Source of the DNA: Lachnospiraceae bacterium | Lineage (GTDB): Bacteria > Bacillota > Clostridia > Lachnospirales > Lachnospiraceae | Direction: 5' to 3' | DNA length: 49,663 nucleotides | Assembly (NCBI GenBank): GCA_022793065.1 | Contig: JAAWCE010000057.1 | Coordinates: 1 to 49,663 of the forward strand | Shown: piece after piece, positions 1 to 9,621 of the stretch | Layout of the letters: every line of letters starts with the position of its first letter | How positions within the stretch are numbered: position 1 is the first letter of the stretch | Made by a program: the position numbers and the translations under genes | The notes under the pieces: generated by a model | Seen by the model: only the letters and a program-made list of their open reading frames with translations | Told to the model about the DNA's origin: nothing | The model's database searches: none

Positions 1-11
1 AGGTTCATTGT

Positions 12-743
12 ATGGATCAGAAAAAAATAGGTGCATTTATTGCCCAGTGTAGGAAAGAAAAAAATCTGACACAAATGCAGCTTGCCGAACTATTAGAGAT
101 TACCAATCAGGCAGTTTCCAAATGGGAAAACGGAAGAGGAATGCCGGAAGTGTCGCTTTTACAGCCTTTGTGCGATGCTTTGGATATTAGTTTGAACGAG
201 CTTTTTTCGGCGGAACATATATCAGCGGAGGAATACAAAGGAAAAGCGGAGGAAAATATTTCCAATCTTTTTAAAGAAAAACAAATTTCCAATCTGAAAC
301 CTGTAAAATACTTATTCTCCATATGTGCTAATGCCACTTTGCTTGTAGCAATGATTGAGTTAGGTGTTGGTCTTGTGGGGAATTTTTTCAATTCAACTAT
401 ATTGGATGCCATGTTAATCAATGTTTCTGCATGGCTCATATTGTTTTTGGCTTCAATGAGTAAACTGGTATATGACAAGAAAAAATTGAAAAACCTGAAA
501 CTTTCAGGCGCTTGGATGGATACTGAAATAGAGGACATGATTCCGGCAGCCTGGATTAGAGTAGGAAACTACACCAGTTGCAGAATTGTCTGTAGGTTTA
601 TTTATGAGGGTAAAGAATACAAAGCAGTAAGTAACTATTATGTTTTGACACCATTTAAGCGAAAAGAAGATCTTCATGCGGATGTTTATATCGACAAAGA
701 TAATCCGGCCAAATACAGTGTAGAGCTTTTTCAAACAGGCTGA
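12..743 (+). CDS. XRE-family HTH regulator with C-terminal membrane domain
   Basis: A 243-residue protein. Residues about 1-62 form a Cro/CI-type helix-turn-helix (motif LTQMQLAELL..TNQAVSKWENG), so it probably binds DNA as a dimer. A short linker leads to two hydrophobic segments (about 103-125 and 137-152), which would anchor it in the membrane. The last ~80 residues resemble the small soluble domain found after such segments, but I do not recognise a ligand. The HTH module is closely similar to the N-terminus of the ABC ATPase at 12141-13217 (both begin MDQKKIG and share SKWENG, PLC and LNEL). ATG at 12 is the natural start. It is followed after 47 bases by a truncated response regulator. 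The target is unknown; autoregulation is plausible for this class but not shown. Confidence 0.8.
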   Translation: MDQKKIGAFIAQCRKEKNLTQMQLAELLEITNQAVSKWENGRGMPEVSLLQPLCDALDISLNELFSAEHISAEEYKGKAEENISNLFKEKQISNLKPVKYLFSICANATLLVAMIELGVGLVGNFFNSTILDAMLINVSAWLILFLASMSKLVYDKKKLKNLKLSGAWMDTEIEDMIPAAWIRVGNYTSCRIVCRFIYEGKEYKAVSNYYVLTPFKRKEDLHADVYIDKDNPAKYSVELFQTG

Positions 744-790
744 TAAAAGAAAAGGTGAATCAAGCATCGCTAATTGAACAGGGTGATATT

Positions 791-1159
791 ATGGCTAACA
801 TTTTAATTGTAGAAGATGAAAAGAGTATACAGGACATCATCTGCGAATATATGCACATGGAAGGACACACTTGCTTTGCGGCGGATGATGGTGTAGTAAC
901 CGTGATGATATTGAAACATAATCCTATGGATTTGATGGTGCTGGACATTATGATGCCTCATCTTGACGGCTTCTCCGTATGTAAAGTGGTAAGGGAAATG
1001 AGTAGTCTGCCGATCATCATGCTGACCGCTAAAAGTGATGAGGAAGATAAATTGAAAGGTTATGAATACGGCGTTGATGATTATATGACAAAACCGTTTA
1101 GTCCAAAAATATTGCTTGCAAAGGCAAACGCCTTGCTGCACCGTACATCTGTTGGATAG
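791..1159 (+). pseudogene. Receiver-domain-only response regulator (likely truncated OmpR family)
   Basis: A 122-residue CheY-like receiver domain: acidic pocket VEDE near the N-terminus, phospho-acceptor Asp in VLDIMMPHLDG, conserved Thr in MLTAK and Lys in TKPFSP. OmpR/PhoB-family regulators continue for another ~100 residues with a winged-helix DNA-binding domain. Here a stop codon follows immediately after the linker-like HRTSVG, and no DNA-binding domain is readable downstream in any frame. No sensor kinase lies next to it. ATG 791 was chosen over an upstream in-frame GTG at 755 because it begins the canonical ANILIVEDE strand. It is either a decayed response regulator or a stand-alone receiver; decay is favoured because gene debris follows. 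Confidence 0.65.
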
Positions 1160-1210
1160 TTGGAATAGGTGACTTAGAAAATATTCATTATTCACAATGT
1201 CATTAACTTT

Positions 1211-1250
1211 AGGGGCTGTCACACTAAATGATTAGTGCGCAGCTCCTTTT
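1211..1250 (+). terminator. Rho-independent terminator
   Basis: An inverted repeat of about 16 bp (AGGGGCTG..CACTAA paired with TTAGTG..CAGCTCCT, one bulge) is closed by a short ATGA loop and followed by TTTT. It lies about 50 bases after the truncated response regulator. Confidence 0.65.
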
Positions 1251-1261
1251 CTATAAAAAAT

Positions 1262-1292
1262 AACTGCCGGACATCGAAAGAATCCGGCAGTT
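1262..1292 (-). terminator. Perfect 10-bp hairpin, terminator-like on the minus strand
   Basis: AACTGCCGGA (1262-1271) pairs perfectly with TCCGGCAGTT (1283-1292). Read on the minus strand it is followed by a T-rich run (the complement of 1247-1261), as in an intrinsic terminator. No minus-strand gene runs into it now, so it may be left over from a lost gene. Confidence 0.4.
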
Positions 1293-1757
1293 GGTGTAAA
1301 ATTAATGTATGACCAAACACATTAACTTACTGTGCTTGCGGAAAGTATACTGCTCGCCATGGACTGGAACTAAGGAATTATATGAAAACTGCACAGTGTG
1401 CAGGAGACTATTCAGAGATTTATAAGTAAACTTGATTCCATAGGTGTTGTTTATCGATATAGTGACAATATGCCAGATAAATTTATGAGGCCGGAGTCGG
1501 TGACGGAGCAGGAGAAGAAAGAATAAAGTGCACGAAAAGATATAGGCAGAAGCAGATGAATTGTATTCATAGAGATAACGAGTCTGGAATATCAGATTTC
1601 GGACTCGTTCTCATTATGAGAAATACAAAATTTAGTTTTGATATTTCTGTATATCGTATAGATTAATAAGTTTTTTTGCTGTATAATCAAATCAAGTATT
1701 TTATCTGCTATAGTCGGATTATATAGCAGAAAGTTAGTATATATTACTTGTGTATTT
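1293..1757. other. Gap of about 465 bases with gene debris only
   Basis: No intact gene. At about 1395-1526 a plus-strand frame without a start codon reads ...IQRFISKLDSIGVVYR... and ends ...VTEQEKKE before TAA at 1524. It looks like the tail of a lost gene; I cannot assign a family. A second imperfect hairpin (AACGAGTC..GACTCGTT, about 1576-1608) follows without a clear T tract. Confidence 0.35.
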
Positions 1758-1775
1758 ATGGAAGGAATGGTAAAA

Positions 1776-2789
1776 ATGAGTGATATTATAGATTTTAAAA
1801 ATAATGGTATGTTTGATGATATTTTGAGCATGATTTATTCTGCAAAACAAAAAGCGGAATATCAAGTCAATGCAACAATAATTGAGCTTTATTGGCAGAT
1901 TGGTTCTTATGTATCTGAGCGAATTGCAAAGGATGGATGGGGAAAATCAACAGTAAAGGAACTTTCGGCTTATATTTTAAGCAAAGAGCCGGGAATTCGT
2001 GGTTATTCTGCACAGAATATTTGGAGAATGAAACAGTTTTTTGAAACATATAAAGATAAACCAGAACTCTCAACGCTGTTGAGAGAAAATTCGTGGTCTA
2101 ATAATATGCACATTGTTTCTAAAACAAAATCCTATGAAGAAAAAGAATTTTATCTTAAACTAGCGGTAAAGGAAAAGTACAAGGCAAGAGAATTAGAAAG
2201 ACAAATCGATAGCGGATATTATGAAAGACTATTATTGTCAAGTGGGAAAGCCCCATCAGCGCTTGAGGAACGGGACATGAGCGGTGTTTTTCGCGATATG
2301 TATATGTTGGAGTTTCTCAATCTGCCTGAACCATACAAAGAATATGATTTACAGAAGGCAATCTTAAAAAATATGAAAAAATTTTTATTGGAATTTGGAA
2401 GAGATTTTCTATTGGTTGATGAGGAATATCATGTTCAGGTAGGAAACAATGATTACTATGTGGATTTGCTCTTTTATCATAGGGAATTGCAGTGTCTTGT
2501 AGCAATTGATTTGAAAATAGATGATTTCAAACCGGAATATTTAGGAAAAATGGAATTTTATTTAGAAGCATTGGATAGAGATGTGAAGAAACCTCATGAA
2601 AATCCAAGTGTTGGAATGATTTTGTGTAAAAATGCAGATACTGATGTTGTAGAATATTCTTTGAGCAGAAGCTTATCACAAGCAATGATTGCAGAATATA
2701 AAACAAAATTAATTGATAAAAAAATTCTGAAAAAGAAACTTGATGAATTGTATGATATTGAGGAAGAATTAAGAAACTCTCAACAGTGA
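1776..2789 (+). CDS. YhcG/DUF1016-type PDDEXK nuclease-domain protein
   Basis: A 337-residue protein with the YhcG (DUF1016) layout. The N-terminal helical domain (about 10-155) carries the family hallmarks ELYWQIGSYVSERI, GWGKSTVKEL, YSAQNIWRMKQFF and the SWSNNMHIVSK segment. The C-terminal PDDEXK nuclease-like domain (about 185-320) has candidate catalytic residues Asp230 (in NNDYYVDLLFYHR) and Asp245-Leu-Lys247 (in LVAIDLKI), followed by the typical FKPEYLGKMEFYLEALD. The family is often found with restriction-modification or mobile DNA; no such partner is adjacent here. ATG 1776 is chosen over ATG 1758 because GGAAGGA lies just before it. The coding region is AT-rich compared with the neighbouring MCP and fucosidase genes, which is compatible with horizontal acquisition. 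Confidence 0.85.
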   Translation: MSDIIDFKNNGMFDDILSMIYSAKQKAEYQVNATIIELYWQIGSYVSERIAKDGWGKSTVKELSAYILSKEPGIRGYSAQNIWRMKQFFETYKDKPELSTLLRENSWSNNMHIVSKTKSYEEKEFYLKLAVKEKYKARELERQIDSGYYERLLLSSGKAPSALEERDMSGVFRDMYMLEFLNLPEPYKEYDLQKAILKNMKKFLLEFGRDFLLVDEEYHVQVGNNDYYVDLLFYHRELQCLVAIDLKIDDFKPEYLGKMEFYLEALDRDVKKPHENPSVGMILCKNADTDVVEYSLSRSLSQAMIAEYKTKLIDKKILKKKLDELYDIEEELRNSQQ

Positions 2790-2800
2790 TGAGAGTTTTT
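2775..2800 (+). terminator. Terminator overlapping the nuclease stop codon
   Basis: AACTCTCA (2775-2782) pairs with TGAGAGTT (2790-2797) and is followed by T residues. The stem contains the last codons and the stop (TGA 2787-2789) of the upstream gene. Confidence 0.65.
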
Positions 2801-2894
2801 GCTTAAAGATTCTATTCATAAGTGGGCAGCTATGAAAAATGGCTGCCTATTTCGATTATTTAAAGAAAACCTATGTTACTGCAAAGGAAGGAGA

Positions 2895-3312
2895 ATGAAA
2901 ATGGAACAACGACTGAAAGAGATAAAAAAGTGCGACAAATTAATTAATAGTTTTTTACTTCGAGGGAATAAAGTTGTTGAGTATGCATGTTTTCAATATG
3001 GAGCATACAACGCGGCAATAAGTGGCGAATCTTAGTAATCAATGCTAACAAATTTTTATATCAACAGTTGGAATATCTGTCGCAACATAATTTTTCTGAA
3101 AAGAACAAAGACTTGAATAAGCATATGAAAAAAATCATTGACAGAAGAGATTGGCAGCAGGCCTGTTTTTACAGCCAGCATTGTATGTAACACTAGGGAT
3201 TGACGTTGATGAAGTGCCTGTAATTATTATCATCATTTTATGGATTGTATTCTCTGCGATTACAGCGGTTGTAGTAGATAAAATCGGGTTAATTTATGTC
3301 AAATTCAGTTGA
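2895..3312 (+). pseudogene. Frameshifted remnant(s) of an unrecognised gene
   Basis: A ribosome-binding site (GGAAGGAG) precedes ATG 2895, but the frame (MKMEQRLKEIKKCDKLINS...) stops at 3035. A second frame over about 2987-3190 carries a plausible continuation (WRILVINANKFLYQQLEYL...). A third frame, from about 3160 to TGA 3310-3312, encodes one hydrophobic segment (VPVIIIIILWIVFSAITAVVV). The pieces read like one or two small proteins, the last a membrane protein, broken by frameshifts. No family was recognised. Confidence 0.35.
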
Positions 3313-3391
3313 TATTGGGCGTTTATACGCCTATAATATTATTAAAGCGAATTAACAAGAGAAAAACAAAGATTATTATGGGAGGATACAA

Positions 3392-3988
3392 ATGAATGTA
3401 GGAGAAGAATTACAAAAGCTGAATGTGGGGGAAGAAGAATTTCAATTTAGCCAAGTAGTAATAAATCCAGAAACCATTCGGGCAGTTATGATAAATGAGA
3501 TTGTGCCTGCAGATCCGGCAGATGATTTCTATGGGGGAACAAAAGCCGCTTATATGTCAACAACCATTCCATTATTTCAAAAAGCCGGGATACAGGTAAA
3601 TACGGTTCAAAATATTTTGGATAAAGGGATTTATATTACAAATGCTGTAAAAATATCAAAAACAGATTATACAGTTGCAAAGGAAAGCATAGAAAAAAGT
3701 TTGCCGTACCTGGAACGGGAACTGGCACTGTTTTCTAATGTAAAAGTTATCATGTTAATGGGAGATGTGGCAAAAAAAGCCTTTAATATGATTAGCAAAA
3801 AAGAAACAAGAAAAAATGCGGTTCCGAGCATTTCTACCTATAAATTGCGGCACAGTGAAATTTTCTATAAGGGTATTCGGATCATACCATCCTATATCAT
3901 GACAGGGAAGAATCTGTTGATTGAAAAGTCTAAATTTGAAATGGCTTCTGAGGATATTGCTGCAATGTACAAGTTGATAATGGAATGA
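3392..3988 (+). CDS. Uracil-DNA glycosylase superfamily-like protein
   Basis: A 198-residue soluble protein preceded by a good ribosome-binding site (GGGAGG, 9 bases before ATG). It resembles the family-4/MUG-like branch of the uracil-DNA glycosylase fold. An early motif, INEIVPADPADDFYGG, sits where the catalytic loop normally lies. A central strand-turn VKVIMLMGDVAKKAFN matches the conserved 'LxLGxxAxxAL' strand. A late motif, RIIPSYIMTGKNLLIEKSK, replaces the usual HPS loop. The last motif has Pro-Ser but no His before it, so activity on uracil DNA is uncertain. Related proteins act in base-excision repair. It stands alone between gene debris and a chemotaxis receptor. Confidence 0.6.
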   Translation: MNVGEELQKLNVGEEEFQFSQVVINPETIRAVMINEIVPADPADDFYGGTKAAYMSTTIPLFQKAGIQVNTVQNILDKGIYITNAVKISKTDYTVAKESIEKSLPYLERELALFSNVKVIMLMGDVAKKAFNMISKKETRKNAVPSISTYKLRHSEIFYKGIRIIPSYIMTGKNLLIEKSKFEMASEDIAAMYKLIME

Positions 3989-4061
3989 TTTGCAAGCCTG
4001 ACACAAGATGCCGGCATCTGCCGATGATTCATGGAAAGGTGTTGGTAAGAACAGATAGTAG

Positions 4062-4091
4062 TTGACAAGGAGGAATCATAAATTTTATAAT
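4062..4091 (+). promoter_or_regulatory. Sigma-A-type promoter of the chemotaxis receptor
   Basis: TTGACA (4062-4067), an 18-bp spacer and TATAAT (4086-4091) both match the consensus, 82 bases upstream of the receptor start codon. A second TATAAT-like block lies just downstream, and GGGAGG provides the ribosome-binding site. Confidence 0.65.
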
Positions 4092-4173
4092 AAATATAAT
4101 ATGATTAAATATGGTTGAATATGTTAGTCGGAATGTGCCATATTCAGCCTTGTGAGAGGGAGGTTACATTGAA

Positions 4174-6138
4174 ATGAAAAGCATTCGAACCAAAATTACT
4201 GTATGTCTTATTTTAACTGTTTTGATTGGATTGGTTGCATCCGGATCTTCAAGCATCATGCTGAACTACAACAATACCATGTCCACTGTGGAGCGGATGA
4301 TGAGCCAAACGGCAGTGCTGGCGGCGGGGCGTGCACAACAGGAACTGAAGGCATATAAGAATGTTGTCATGGAGGTTGGATGTATTCCGCAACTGTCTGA
4401 TCCGGAAGTGTCGGTGGAAGAAAAACAGGCTATTATCAACGAGCGTGTTTCCATGCATGGTTTCCGCAGGGGAAATATTGTGGGTGCGGACGGGGTCAGT
4501 ATATTTGATGGAAATGATTATTCGGACCGTGAATATGTGCGTCAGGCCATGGAGGGAAATGTGTTTGTATCGGAACCATTGGTCAGTAAAATCACAGGGG
4601 AACTGTCCATTATGGTAGCGGCACCCCTGTATTCTGAGGAGAATTCCATTGTGGGCGTGGTATATTTTGTTCCCCAGGAAACTTTTTTGAATGATATTGT
4701 ATCAGCCATTCAGATTGGTGAAAATAGTAGAGCTTACATGATTAATAAGTCTGGAGGAACGATTGCCGATATCACCCTTGACACAATTACGGTTCAAAAT
4801 GTAGAAGCGGAAGCCCAGAGTGATCCTTCGCTGCAGGAGCTGGCGGCAATCCATGCCCAAATGCGCCAGGGAAAAAATGGATTTGGAAGCTATACGAATG
4901 GAGAAGATAAAATGTTTGCGGCCTATGCGCCTGTGCCGGATACGGATGGTTGGAGTATTGCAGTGACCGCCCCCCAGATTAATTATCTGGCGTCTACCAG
5001 GGATGCGATGGTTATCAATATTGCGGTGATTATGGGTTCCATATTAATTTCTGTCATTGTTGCGCTGCTTCTGGCTCGCAATATCGGCAAACCTATGGGG
5101 GCTTGTGTCAAGCGGATGAAGCTGCTTGTGGAGGGTGATTTGGAGACGCCCATGCCCAAGATTACCAACAAGGATGAAACAGGCGTGCTTGTCAAATCCA
5201 CGGAGACTCTTGTGGAGGGGCTTCGTATTGTTATCAATGACATCAGTTATTTGCTCAATGAGATGGCTAATCAGAATCTTGATATCCATACGCAGCATGA
5301 AGAGGTGTATGTTGGCAGTTATCGGAACATTCTGCATTCCATGCGTAATATGAGGGTTGAGCTGAACGAGGCTATGCGGCAGGTTAATCATTCCGCGGAA
5401 GAAGTGGCCAATGCAAGCAGTCATCTGTCGTCAAGCGCGCAGATGCTTAGTCAGGGTACTACGGAACAGGCCAGCGCAGTACAGGAACTGGCATCCCGGA
5501 TTAGCTTGATTTCCGAAGAGGTTAAGAATACGGCCGGCGGAGCGTTGGATGTCAGGAGCCAGACCCATCAGACAGGTGAAAAGGTGTTCTTGTGCAACCA
5601 GAAGATGCAGAATTTGGTGGAGGCTATGGGAAAGATTCAGTCCAGCTCCGAAGAGATAGAAAAGATTCTGAAAACAATAGACGACATTGCGTTCCAGACA
5701 AATATTCTTGCTTTGAATGCGGCAGTAGAGGCCGCCAGGGCTGGAAGCGCGGGAGCAGGGTTTGCTGTTGTTGCGGAAGAGGTTCGCAGTTTGGCCGGAA
5801 AATCTGCACAGGCAGCGAAAAATACATCGGAGTTGATAGCAAACTCCACGGAAGCAGTACATATGGGGACGGAGATTGCTCAAAATACGGCGGATGTTCT
5901 GGTTGGCGTGGTAGACAGTATTCAGTCTGTGGTTGATGCAATTGATCAGATTGCAGTTATATCTAATGAGCAGTCAGAGTCGGTGGAACAGGTTTCCCAG
6001 GGGATCAATCAGATTTCAGTTGTTGTGCAAAGCAACAGCGCTACTGCGGAAGAAGGTGCAGCCGCCAGCGAACAGCTTTCTGCGGAGGCGGTATGCCTGA
6101 AGGGATTGGTGGGTCAGTTTACGCTTGCATCGGATTAA
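4174..6138 (+). CDS. Methyl-accepting chemotaxis protein (Cache sensor, HAMP, MCP signalling)
   Basis: A 654-residue transmembrane chemoreceptor. TM1 spans about residues 9-29. The extracellular sensor (about 35-275) has the Cache-type features [20 protein letters not shown] and [14 protein letters not shown], typical of small-molecule sensing. TM2 is about 280-304, followed by a HAMP linker (about 300-352). The cytoplasmic coiled-coil signalling domain has its conserved hairpin tip near 500-525 ([21 protein letters not shown]), the region that contacts CheA and CheW. The ligand is unknown. GAGGGAGG precedes ATG 4174. There are no che genes nearby; orphan receptors are common in motile Clostridia. 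The following fucosidase is 93 bases downstream on the same strand. Confidence 0.93.
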   Translation: MKSIRTKITVCLILTVLIGLVASGSSSIMLNYNNTMSTVERMMSQTAVLAAGRAQQELKAYKNVVMEVGCIPQLSDPEVSVEEKQAIINERVSMHGFRRGNIVGADGVSIFDGNDYSDREYVRQAMEGNVFVSEPLVSKITGELSIMVAAPLYSEENSIVGVVYFVPQETFLNDIVSAIQIGENSRAYMINKSGGTIADITLDTITVQNVEAEAQSDPSLQELAAIHAQMRQGKNGFGSYTNGEDKMFAAYAPVPDTDGWSIAVTAPQINYLASTRDAMVINIAVIMGSILISVIVALLLARNIGKPMGACVKRMKLLVEGDLETPMPKITNKDETGVLVKSTETLVEGLRIVINDISYLLNEMANQNLDIHTQHEEVYVGSYRNILHSMRNMRVELNEAMRQVNHSAEEVANASSHLSSSAQMLSQGTTEQASAVQELASRISLISEEVKNTAGGALDVRSQTHQTGEKVFLCNQKMQNLVEAMGKIQSSSEEIEKILKTIDDIAFQTNILALNAAVEAARAGSAGAGFAVVAEEVRSLAGKSAQAAKNTSELIANSTEAVHMGTEIAQNTADVLVGVVDSIQSVVDAIDQIAVISNEQSESVEQVSQGINQISVVVQSNSATAEEGAAASEQLSAEAVCLKGLVGQFTLASD

Positions 6139-6231
6139 ATGAGTTTGAGAAGCATACTTTGGCAGTAATCCGAAAGGACGGAAAAACCCTGTTGGAGTTG
6201 TTGGACAGTAGATAAGAAGGGCCAGGTGACT

Positions 6232-7704
6232 ATGTATCAGATGGAAAAATATCTTAAAACAATAGAGGATGTGATTGCCAAAGGACCTTTTAAGCCCACA
6301 TGGGAATCTTTATCGGCATATGAAGTGCCAAAATGGTATCGAAACGCCAAATTTGGAATTTTTATTCATTGGGGTATTTATAGTGTTCCGGCTTTTGGGA
6401 GTGAATGGTATTCCCGCAACATGTACATACAGGGTTCTCCCGAATATGAGCATCATATTAAGGTTTATGGGAAGCATAAGGAATTTGGGTATAAGGATTT
6501 CATCCCAATGTTTAAAGCAGAGAAATTTGATGCGGATCAATGGGTTGAGCTATTTCAAAAGGCAGGCGCAAAATATGTAGTGCCGGTGGCTGAACATCAT
6601 GATGGGTTTCAGATGTACCGGAGTGAGATTTCTCATTGGAATGTTTATGAGATGGGGCCTAAAAGGGATGTGTTAGGGGAATTGAAAGAAAGCTGTCAGA
6701 AAAAAGGGATACCCATGGGCGCTTCCTCTCATCGTGTGGAGCATTGGTTTTTTATGGGCCATGGCAAGGAATTTGACAGCGATATGAAAGAACCCATGCA
6801 GCGGGGAGATTTTTATTGGCCGGCTATGCCGGAACCAGATCATTTTGACATTTTCAGCAAGCCGGCGCCTACAGAAGAATATTTGCAGGACTGGTTGGTG
6901 CGTACTTGTGAGATGATTGACCGCTACCGCCCCAAAGTTTTATATTTTGACTGGTGGATACAGCATAGTGCGTGTAAACCTTATCTGAAAAAGCTGGCTG
7001 CTTACTATTATAACAGAGCGGCCCAGTGGGGGACGGAAGTAGTTATTAATTACAAACATGATGCTTTTCTGTTTGGAACTGCAGTGCCGGATGTGGAAAG
7101 AGGGCAGTTTGCAGATGTGAAACCTTATTTCTGGCAGACGGATACGGCAATTGCATTGAACTCATGGTGCTATACGGAGAAAAATCAGTTTCGTCCGGCG
7201 GAAGATATTATCTGTGATTTGGTTGATATAGTCAGTAAGAATGGCTGTCTTTTGCTTAATGTAGGACCCAAAGCGGATGGTACAATTTGTGATGAAGACA
7301 AGTCGGTATTGCTTCAAATAGGGGAATGGCTTAAGGTAAACGGAGAGGCAATTTATGGAACTAGGGTTTGGCGAAAATATGGAGAGGGTCCTACCCAGAT
7401 TGCAGAAGGGCAGTTTTCCGACGGCATAAAAAAGAATTTTACATCCAGAGATTTTCGATTTACAACGGCAGAGGGATTTTTGTATGTAATTTCTCTAAAG
7501 TGCAGCCAAAGCGGGGAGTATTATATCACCTCTCTAGGGGAACAGGATGCGTCCAGACAGGCTAATTTTCATGGTATAATCAGGGAGATTGAGGTATTGG
7601 GGGAAAAGGAGAGGCCAGAATGGCGCCGGGATGAAGGAGGATTGCTGATAAAAAGTAAATTCATGAGTGAAAAGCCCATTGTCTTTAAGATTAAAATAGA
7701 CTAG
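6232..7704 (+). CDS. GH29 alpha-L-fucosidase, intracellular
   Basis: A 490-residue protein without signal peptide, so it likely releases L-fucose from imported oligosaccharides in the cytoplasm. GH29 hallmarks: FGIFIHWGIYSVPAFGSEWY (about 41-60), EHHDGF (about 121-126) and VLYFDWW, in which Asp240 is at the position of the retaining nucleophile. The region after 240 is a typical (beta/alpha)8 end plus a C-terminal beta domain (about 360-490) containing LLLNVGPKADG. The acid/base residue cannot be fixed by eye in this family. An in-frame GTG lies at 6226; ATG 6232 (or 6241) is preferred because AGAAGG sits 11 bases upstream. The enzyme suggests use of host mucin or milk-type glycans, in line with a gut habitat. 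Confidence 0.9.
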   Translation: MYQMEKYLKTIEDVIAKGPFKPTWESLSAYEVPKWYRNAKFGIFIHWGIYSVPAFGSEWYSRNMYIQGSPEYEHHIKVYGKHKEFGYKDFIPMFKAEKFDADQWVELFQKAGAKYVVPVAEHHDGFQMYRSEISHWNVYEMGPKRDVLGELKESCQKKGIPMGASSHRVEHWFFMGHGKEFDSDMKEPMQRGDFYWPAMPEPDHFDIFSKPAPTEEYLQDWLVRTCEMIDRYRPKVLYFDWWIQHSACKPYLKKLAAYYYNRAAQWGTEVVINYKHDAFLFGTAVPDVERGQFADVKPYFWQTDTAIALNSWCYTEKNQFRPAEDIICDLVDIVSKNGCLLLNVGPKADGTICDEDKSVLLQIGEWLKVNGEAIYGTRVWRKYGEGPTQIAEGQFSDGIKKNFTSRDFRFTTAEGFLYVISLKCSQSGEYYITSLGEQDASRQANFHGIIREIEVLGEKERPEWRRDEGGLLIKSKFMSEKPIVFKIKID

Positions 7705-7718
7705 GGGTGTGAGGAAGC

Positions 7719-7759
7719 GTGTACTGGCATTTGTCAAATGAAGGAAAATGCCAGTACAC
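7719..7759. terminator. 14-bp perfect stem-loop between convergent genes
   Basis: GTGTACTGGCATTT (7719-7732) pairs perfectly with AAATGCCAGTACAC (7746-7759) around a 13-base loop, in the short gap between the fucosidase (+) and the glucosidase (-). Neither side has a strong T tract, so it may terminate or protect both mRNA ends. Confidence 0.55.
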
Positions 7760-7772
7760 ATGATCTTCGATG

Positions 7773-9434
7773 TTATTCTGACATAGAAGAGGTTCTCTTA
7801 TCTTTTATATACATTCTAGCCTCATAAGGGCGTAAAAATGTGTTCCATTCCGTATCCTGATAATTGCTGATGATCAACTTGGCAGAAGTATCCGGCTTTT
7901 CCAGCGGATTATTTACTGTGCTGTCATAAAAATTACATAGGACAAGAAGCTGAAAATTTTCGTCCTCCCTGGTATAGGCAAAGATGGATTCATTTTCCCG
8001 GCACAGCATATGAAATATTCCGTCCACAAATACGGAGTATTCTTTGCGAAGACGAATTAGCTTCTGGTAACAGCAAAAGATAGAATTTTCATCTCTGACT
8101 TGTTTTGCCGCGTTGATTTTTGTGTAATTTGGATTTACCTTAATCCAGGGTTTGCCTTCTGTAAATCCCGCGTTTTCTTCGTCGTTCCACTGCATGGGAG
8201 TTCGGGCGTTGTCTCGGCTTTTGGCGTGGATGGAACGCATAATTTCCTCCTTTGAGATTCCCCGTTCCAGGCGTTCCTTAAATACATTGAGGGTCTCAAT
8301 GTCCCGATAATCTTGGATTTCATACTGGATATTGGTCATTCCCAGTTCCTCTCCCTGATAAATATACGGTGTTCCCTGCATCCCATGCAAAAGAATTGCA
8401 AGCATTTTGGCGGATTCCGCCCAATATTCTCCGTCGTTTCCCCAGCGGGACACAATCCTGGGAAGGTCGTGATTGTTCCAGAAAAGGCTGTTCCATCCCT
8501 TTCCGCAAAGTTGTGTCTGCCAGCGCTCCAACACTTCTTTCAGCTTTAGAAAAGGCAAGGGGGCAAGATCCCATTTTTCTTTACCCGCCATCTGGTCCAG
8601 GCAGATATGTTCAAACTGGAATACCATGGACAGTTCACTGTTGTCAGGATGACTGTATAGTTTTGCTAGTTCTGTGGTTGCGCCCCAGGTCTCGCCCACA
8701 GTGACCAAATTCCCTTTCTGAAAAGTTTCCCGGCTTAATTCCCTCAGATATTCATGGAGCCTGGGACCATTGCCCGTAATTTTTCTGTCCGGCTCCTTTG
8801 CAATCTGGTCAATGACATCCAGCCGGAAACCGCCCACACCCTTTTCCATCCACCATAGAATCATATCATAGATTTCCCGGCGCAGTTTTGGGTTTTCCCA
8901 GTTTAAATCCGGCTGCTTGACGGAAAACTGATGAAAATAATATTGCTGTACTTCTGGTGTCCATTCCCAGGCAGAACCTCCAAAGGCTGCCCCCATGTCA
9001 TTTGGAAGCACACCTTCCTGACCGTCTCTCCAGACATAATAATCATGATAGGGATTTTCTCTGCTCTTTTTTGCCTCTTGAAACCAGGGGTGCTCATCCG
9101 AAGAATGGTTTAATACCAGGTCCATAATGATGCGGATATGGTGTTTTTGGGCTTCGGCAATCAGCGTTTCCATATCTTGTAAACTGCCGAACATAGGGTC
9201 GATATCCTGATAATCGGATATATCATAACCGTTGTCATCCTGGGGAGATTTGCACACTGGGGAAAGCCATATGGCGTCTATTCCCAGGTTTTCCAGGTAA
9301 TCCAGTTTTGATATAATCCCCTGCAAATCCCCTATGCCATCCTGATTGCTGTCCGCAAAACTGCGGGGATAAATCTGATAGATAACGGCGCTTTTCCACC
9401 ATTTATTTTGGGGCGTGTTGTCTTTGTCTGCCAT
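7773..9434 (-). CDS. GH13 alpha-glucosidase / oligo-1,6-glucosidase
   Basis: A 553-residue cytoplasmic enzyme of the GH13 oligo-1,6-glucosidase/alpha-glucosidase group. The catalytic triad is visible: nucleophile Asp206 (GFRLDVID), acid/base Glu248 (TVGETW) and Asp323 (NNHDLPR). Other family blocks are IYPRSFADSNQDGIGDL (about 21-37, where the Asp-rich loop can bind calcium), WLSPVCKSPQDDNGYD and MDLVLNHSSDEHPWF. Expected substrates are isomaltose, short alpha-1,6/alpha-1,4 glucosides or sucrose-like sugars. The exact one cannot be read from sequence. GGAAGGAG precedes the start, and a consensus promoter lies about 80 bases upstream. No sugar transporter is adjacent. Confidence 0.92.
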   Translation of the reverse strand: MADKDNTPQNKWWKSAVIYQIYPRSFADSNQDGIGDLQGIISKLDYLENLGIDAIWLSPVCKSPQDDNGYDISDYQDIDPMFGSLQDMETLIAEAQKHHIRIIMDLVLNHSSDEHPWFQEAKKSRENPYHDYYVWRDGQEGVLPNDMGAAFGGSAWEWTPEVQQYYFHQFSVKQPDLNWENPKLRREIYDMILWWMEKGVGGFRLDVIDQIAKEPDRKITGNGPRLHEYLRELSRETFQKGNLVTVGETWGATTELAKLYSHPDNSELSMVFQFEHICLDQMAGKEKWDLAPLPFLKLKEVLERWQTQLCGKGWNSLFWNNHDLPRIVSRWGNDGEYWAESAKMLAILLHGMQGTPYIYQGEELGMTNIQYEIQDYRDIETLNVFKERLERGISKEEIMRSIHAKSRDNARTPMQWNDEENAGFTEGKPWIKVNPNYTKINAAKQVRDENSIFCCYQKLIRLRKEYSVFVDGIFHMLCRENESIFAYTREDENFQLLVLCNFYDSTVNNPLEKPDTSAKLIISNYQDTEWNTFLRPYEARMYIKDKRTSSMSE

Positions 9435-9514
9435 TATGTCATACTCCTTCCATTGTGTATTCAGGTTGTTTTGAGATATTTGTAATCACCTGCGCCAAAG
9501 ATGCTTTTGGAATC

Positions 9515-9543
9515 ATTTTATCTGTATCATATTATACTGTCAA
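9515..9543 (-). promoter_or_regulatory. Sigma-A-type promoter of the GH13 gene
   Basis: Read on the minus strand: TTGACA (9543-9538), a 17-bp spacer, TAAAAT (9520-9515). Predicted transcription starts about 75 bases before the GH13 start codon at 9434. No clear catabolite-response element was seen in the leader. Confidence 0.65.
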
Positions 9544-9592
9544 TAGTAAGTAGGAGTATTGGGTGCCGGTGATGGGGCCTATGCCGATTTGG

Positions 9593-9621
9593 TTGATTTT
9601 TCAGTACAAATCGTATATACT
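9593..9621 (+). promoter_or_regulatory. Sigma-A-type promoter facing the gene at 9893
   Basis: TTGATT (9593-9598), 17-bp spacer, TATACT (9616-9621). It is back to back with the GH13 promoter. Transcription would begin near 9628, leaving a leader of about 265 bases. That leader contains a strong ribosome-binding site (GGAAAGGAGG) with a six-codon reading frame ATG 9730-TAG 9750 (MKFDNG). Confidence 0.5.

Noticed and set aside
107..538. Antisense frame of 143 residues over the first gene
   Set aside because: Shadow of the HTH gene; no start site support.
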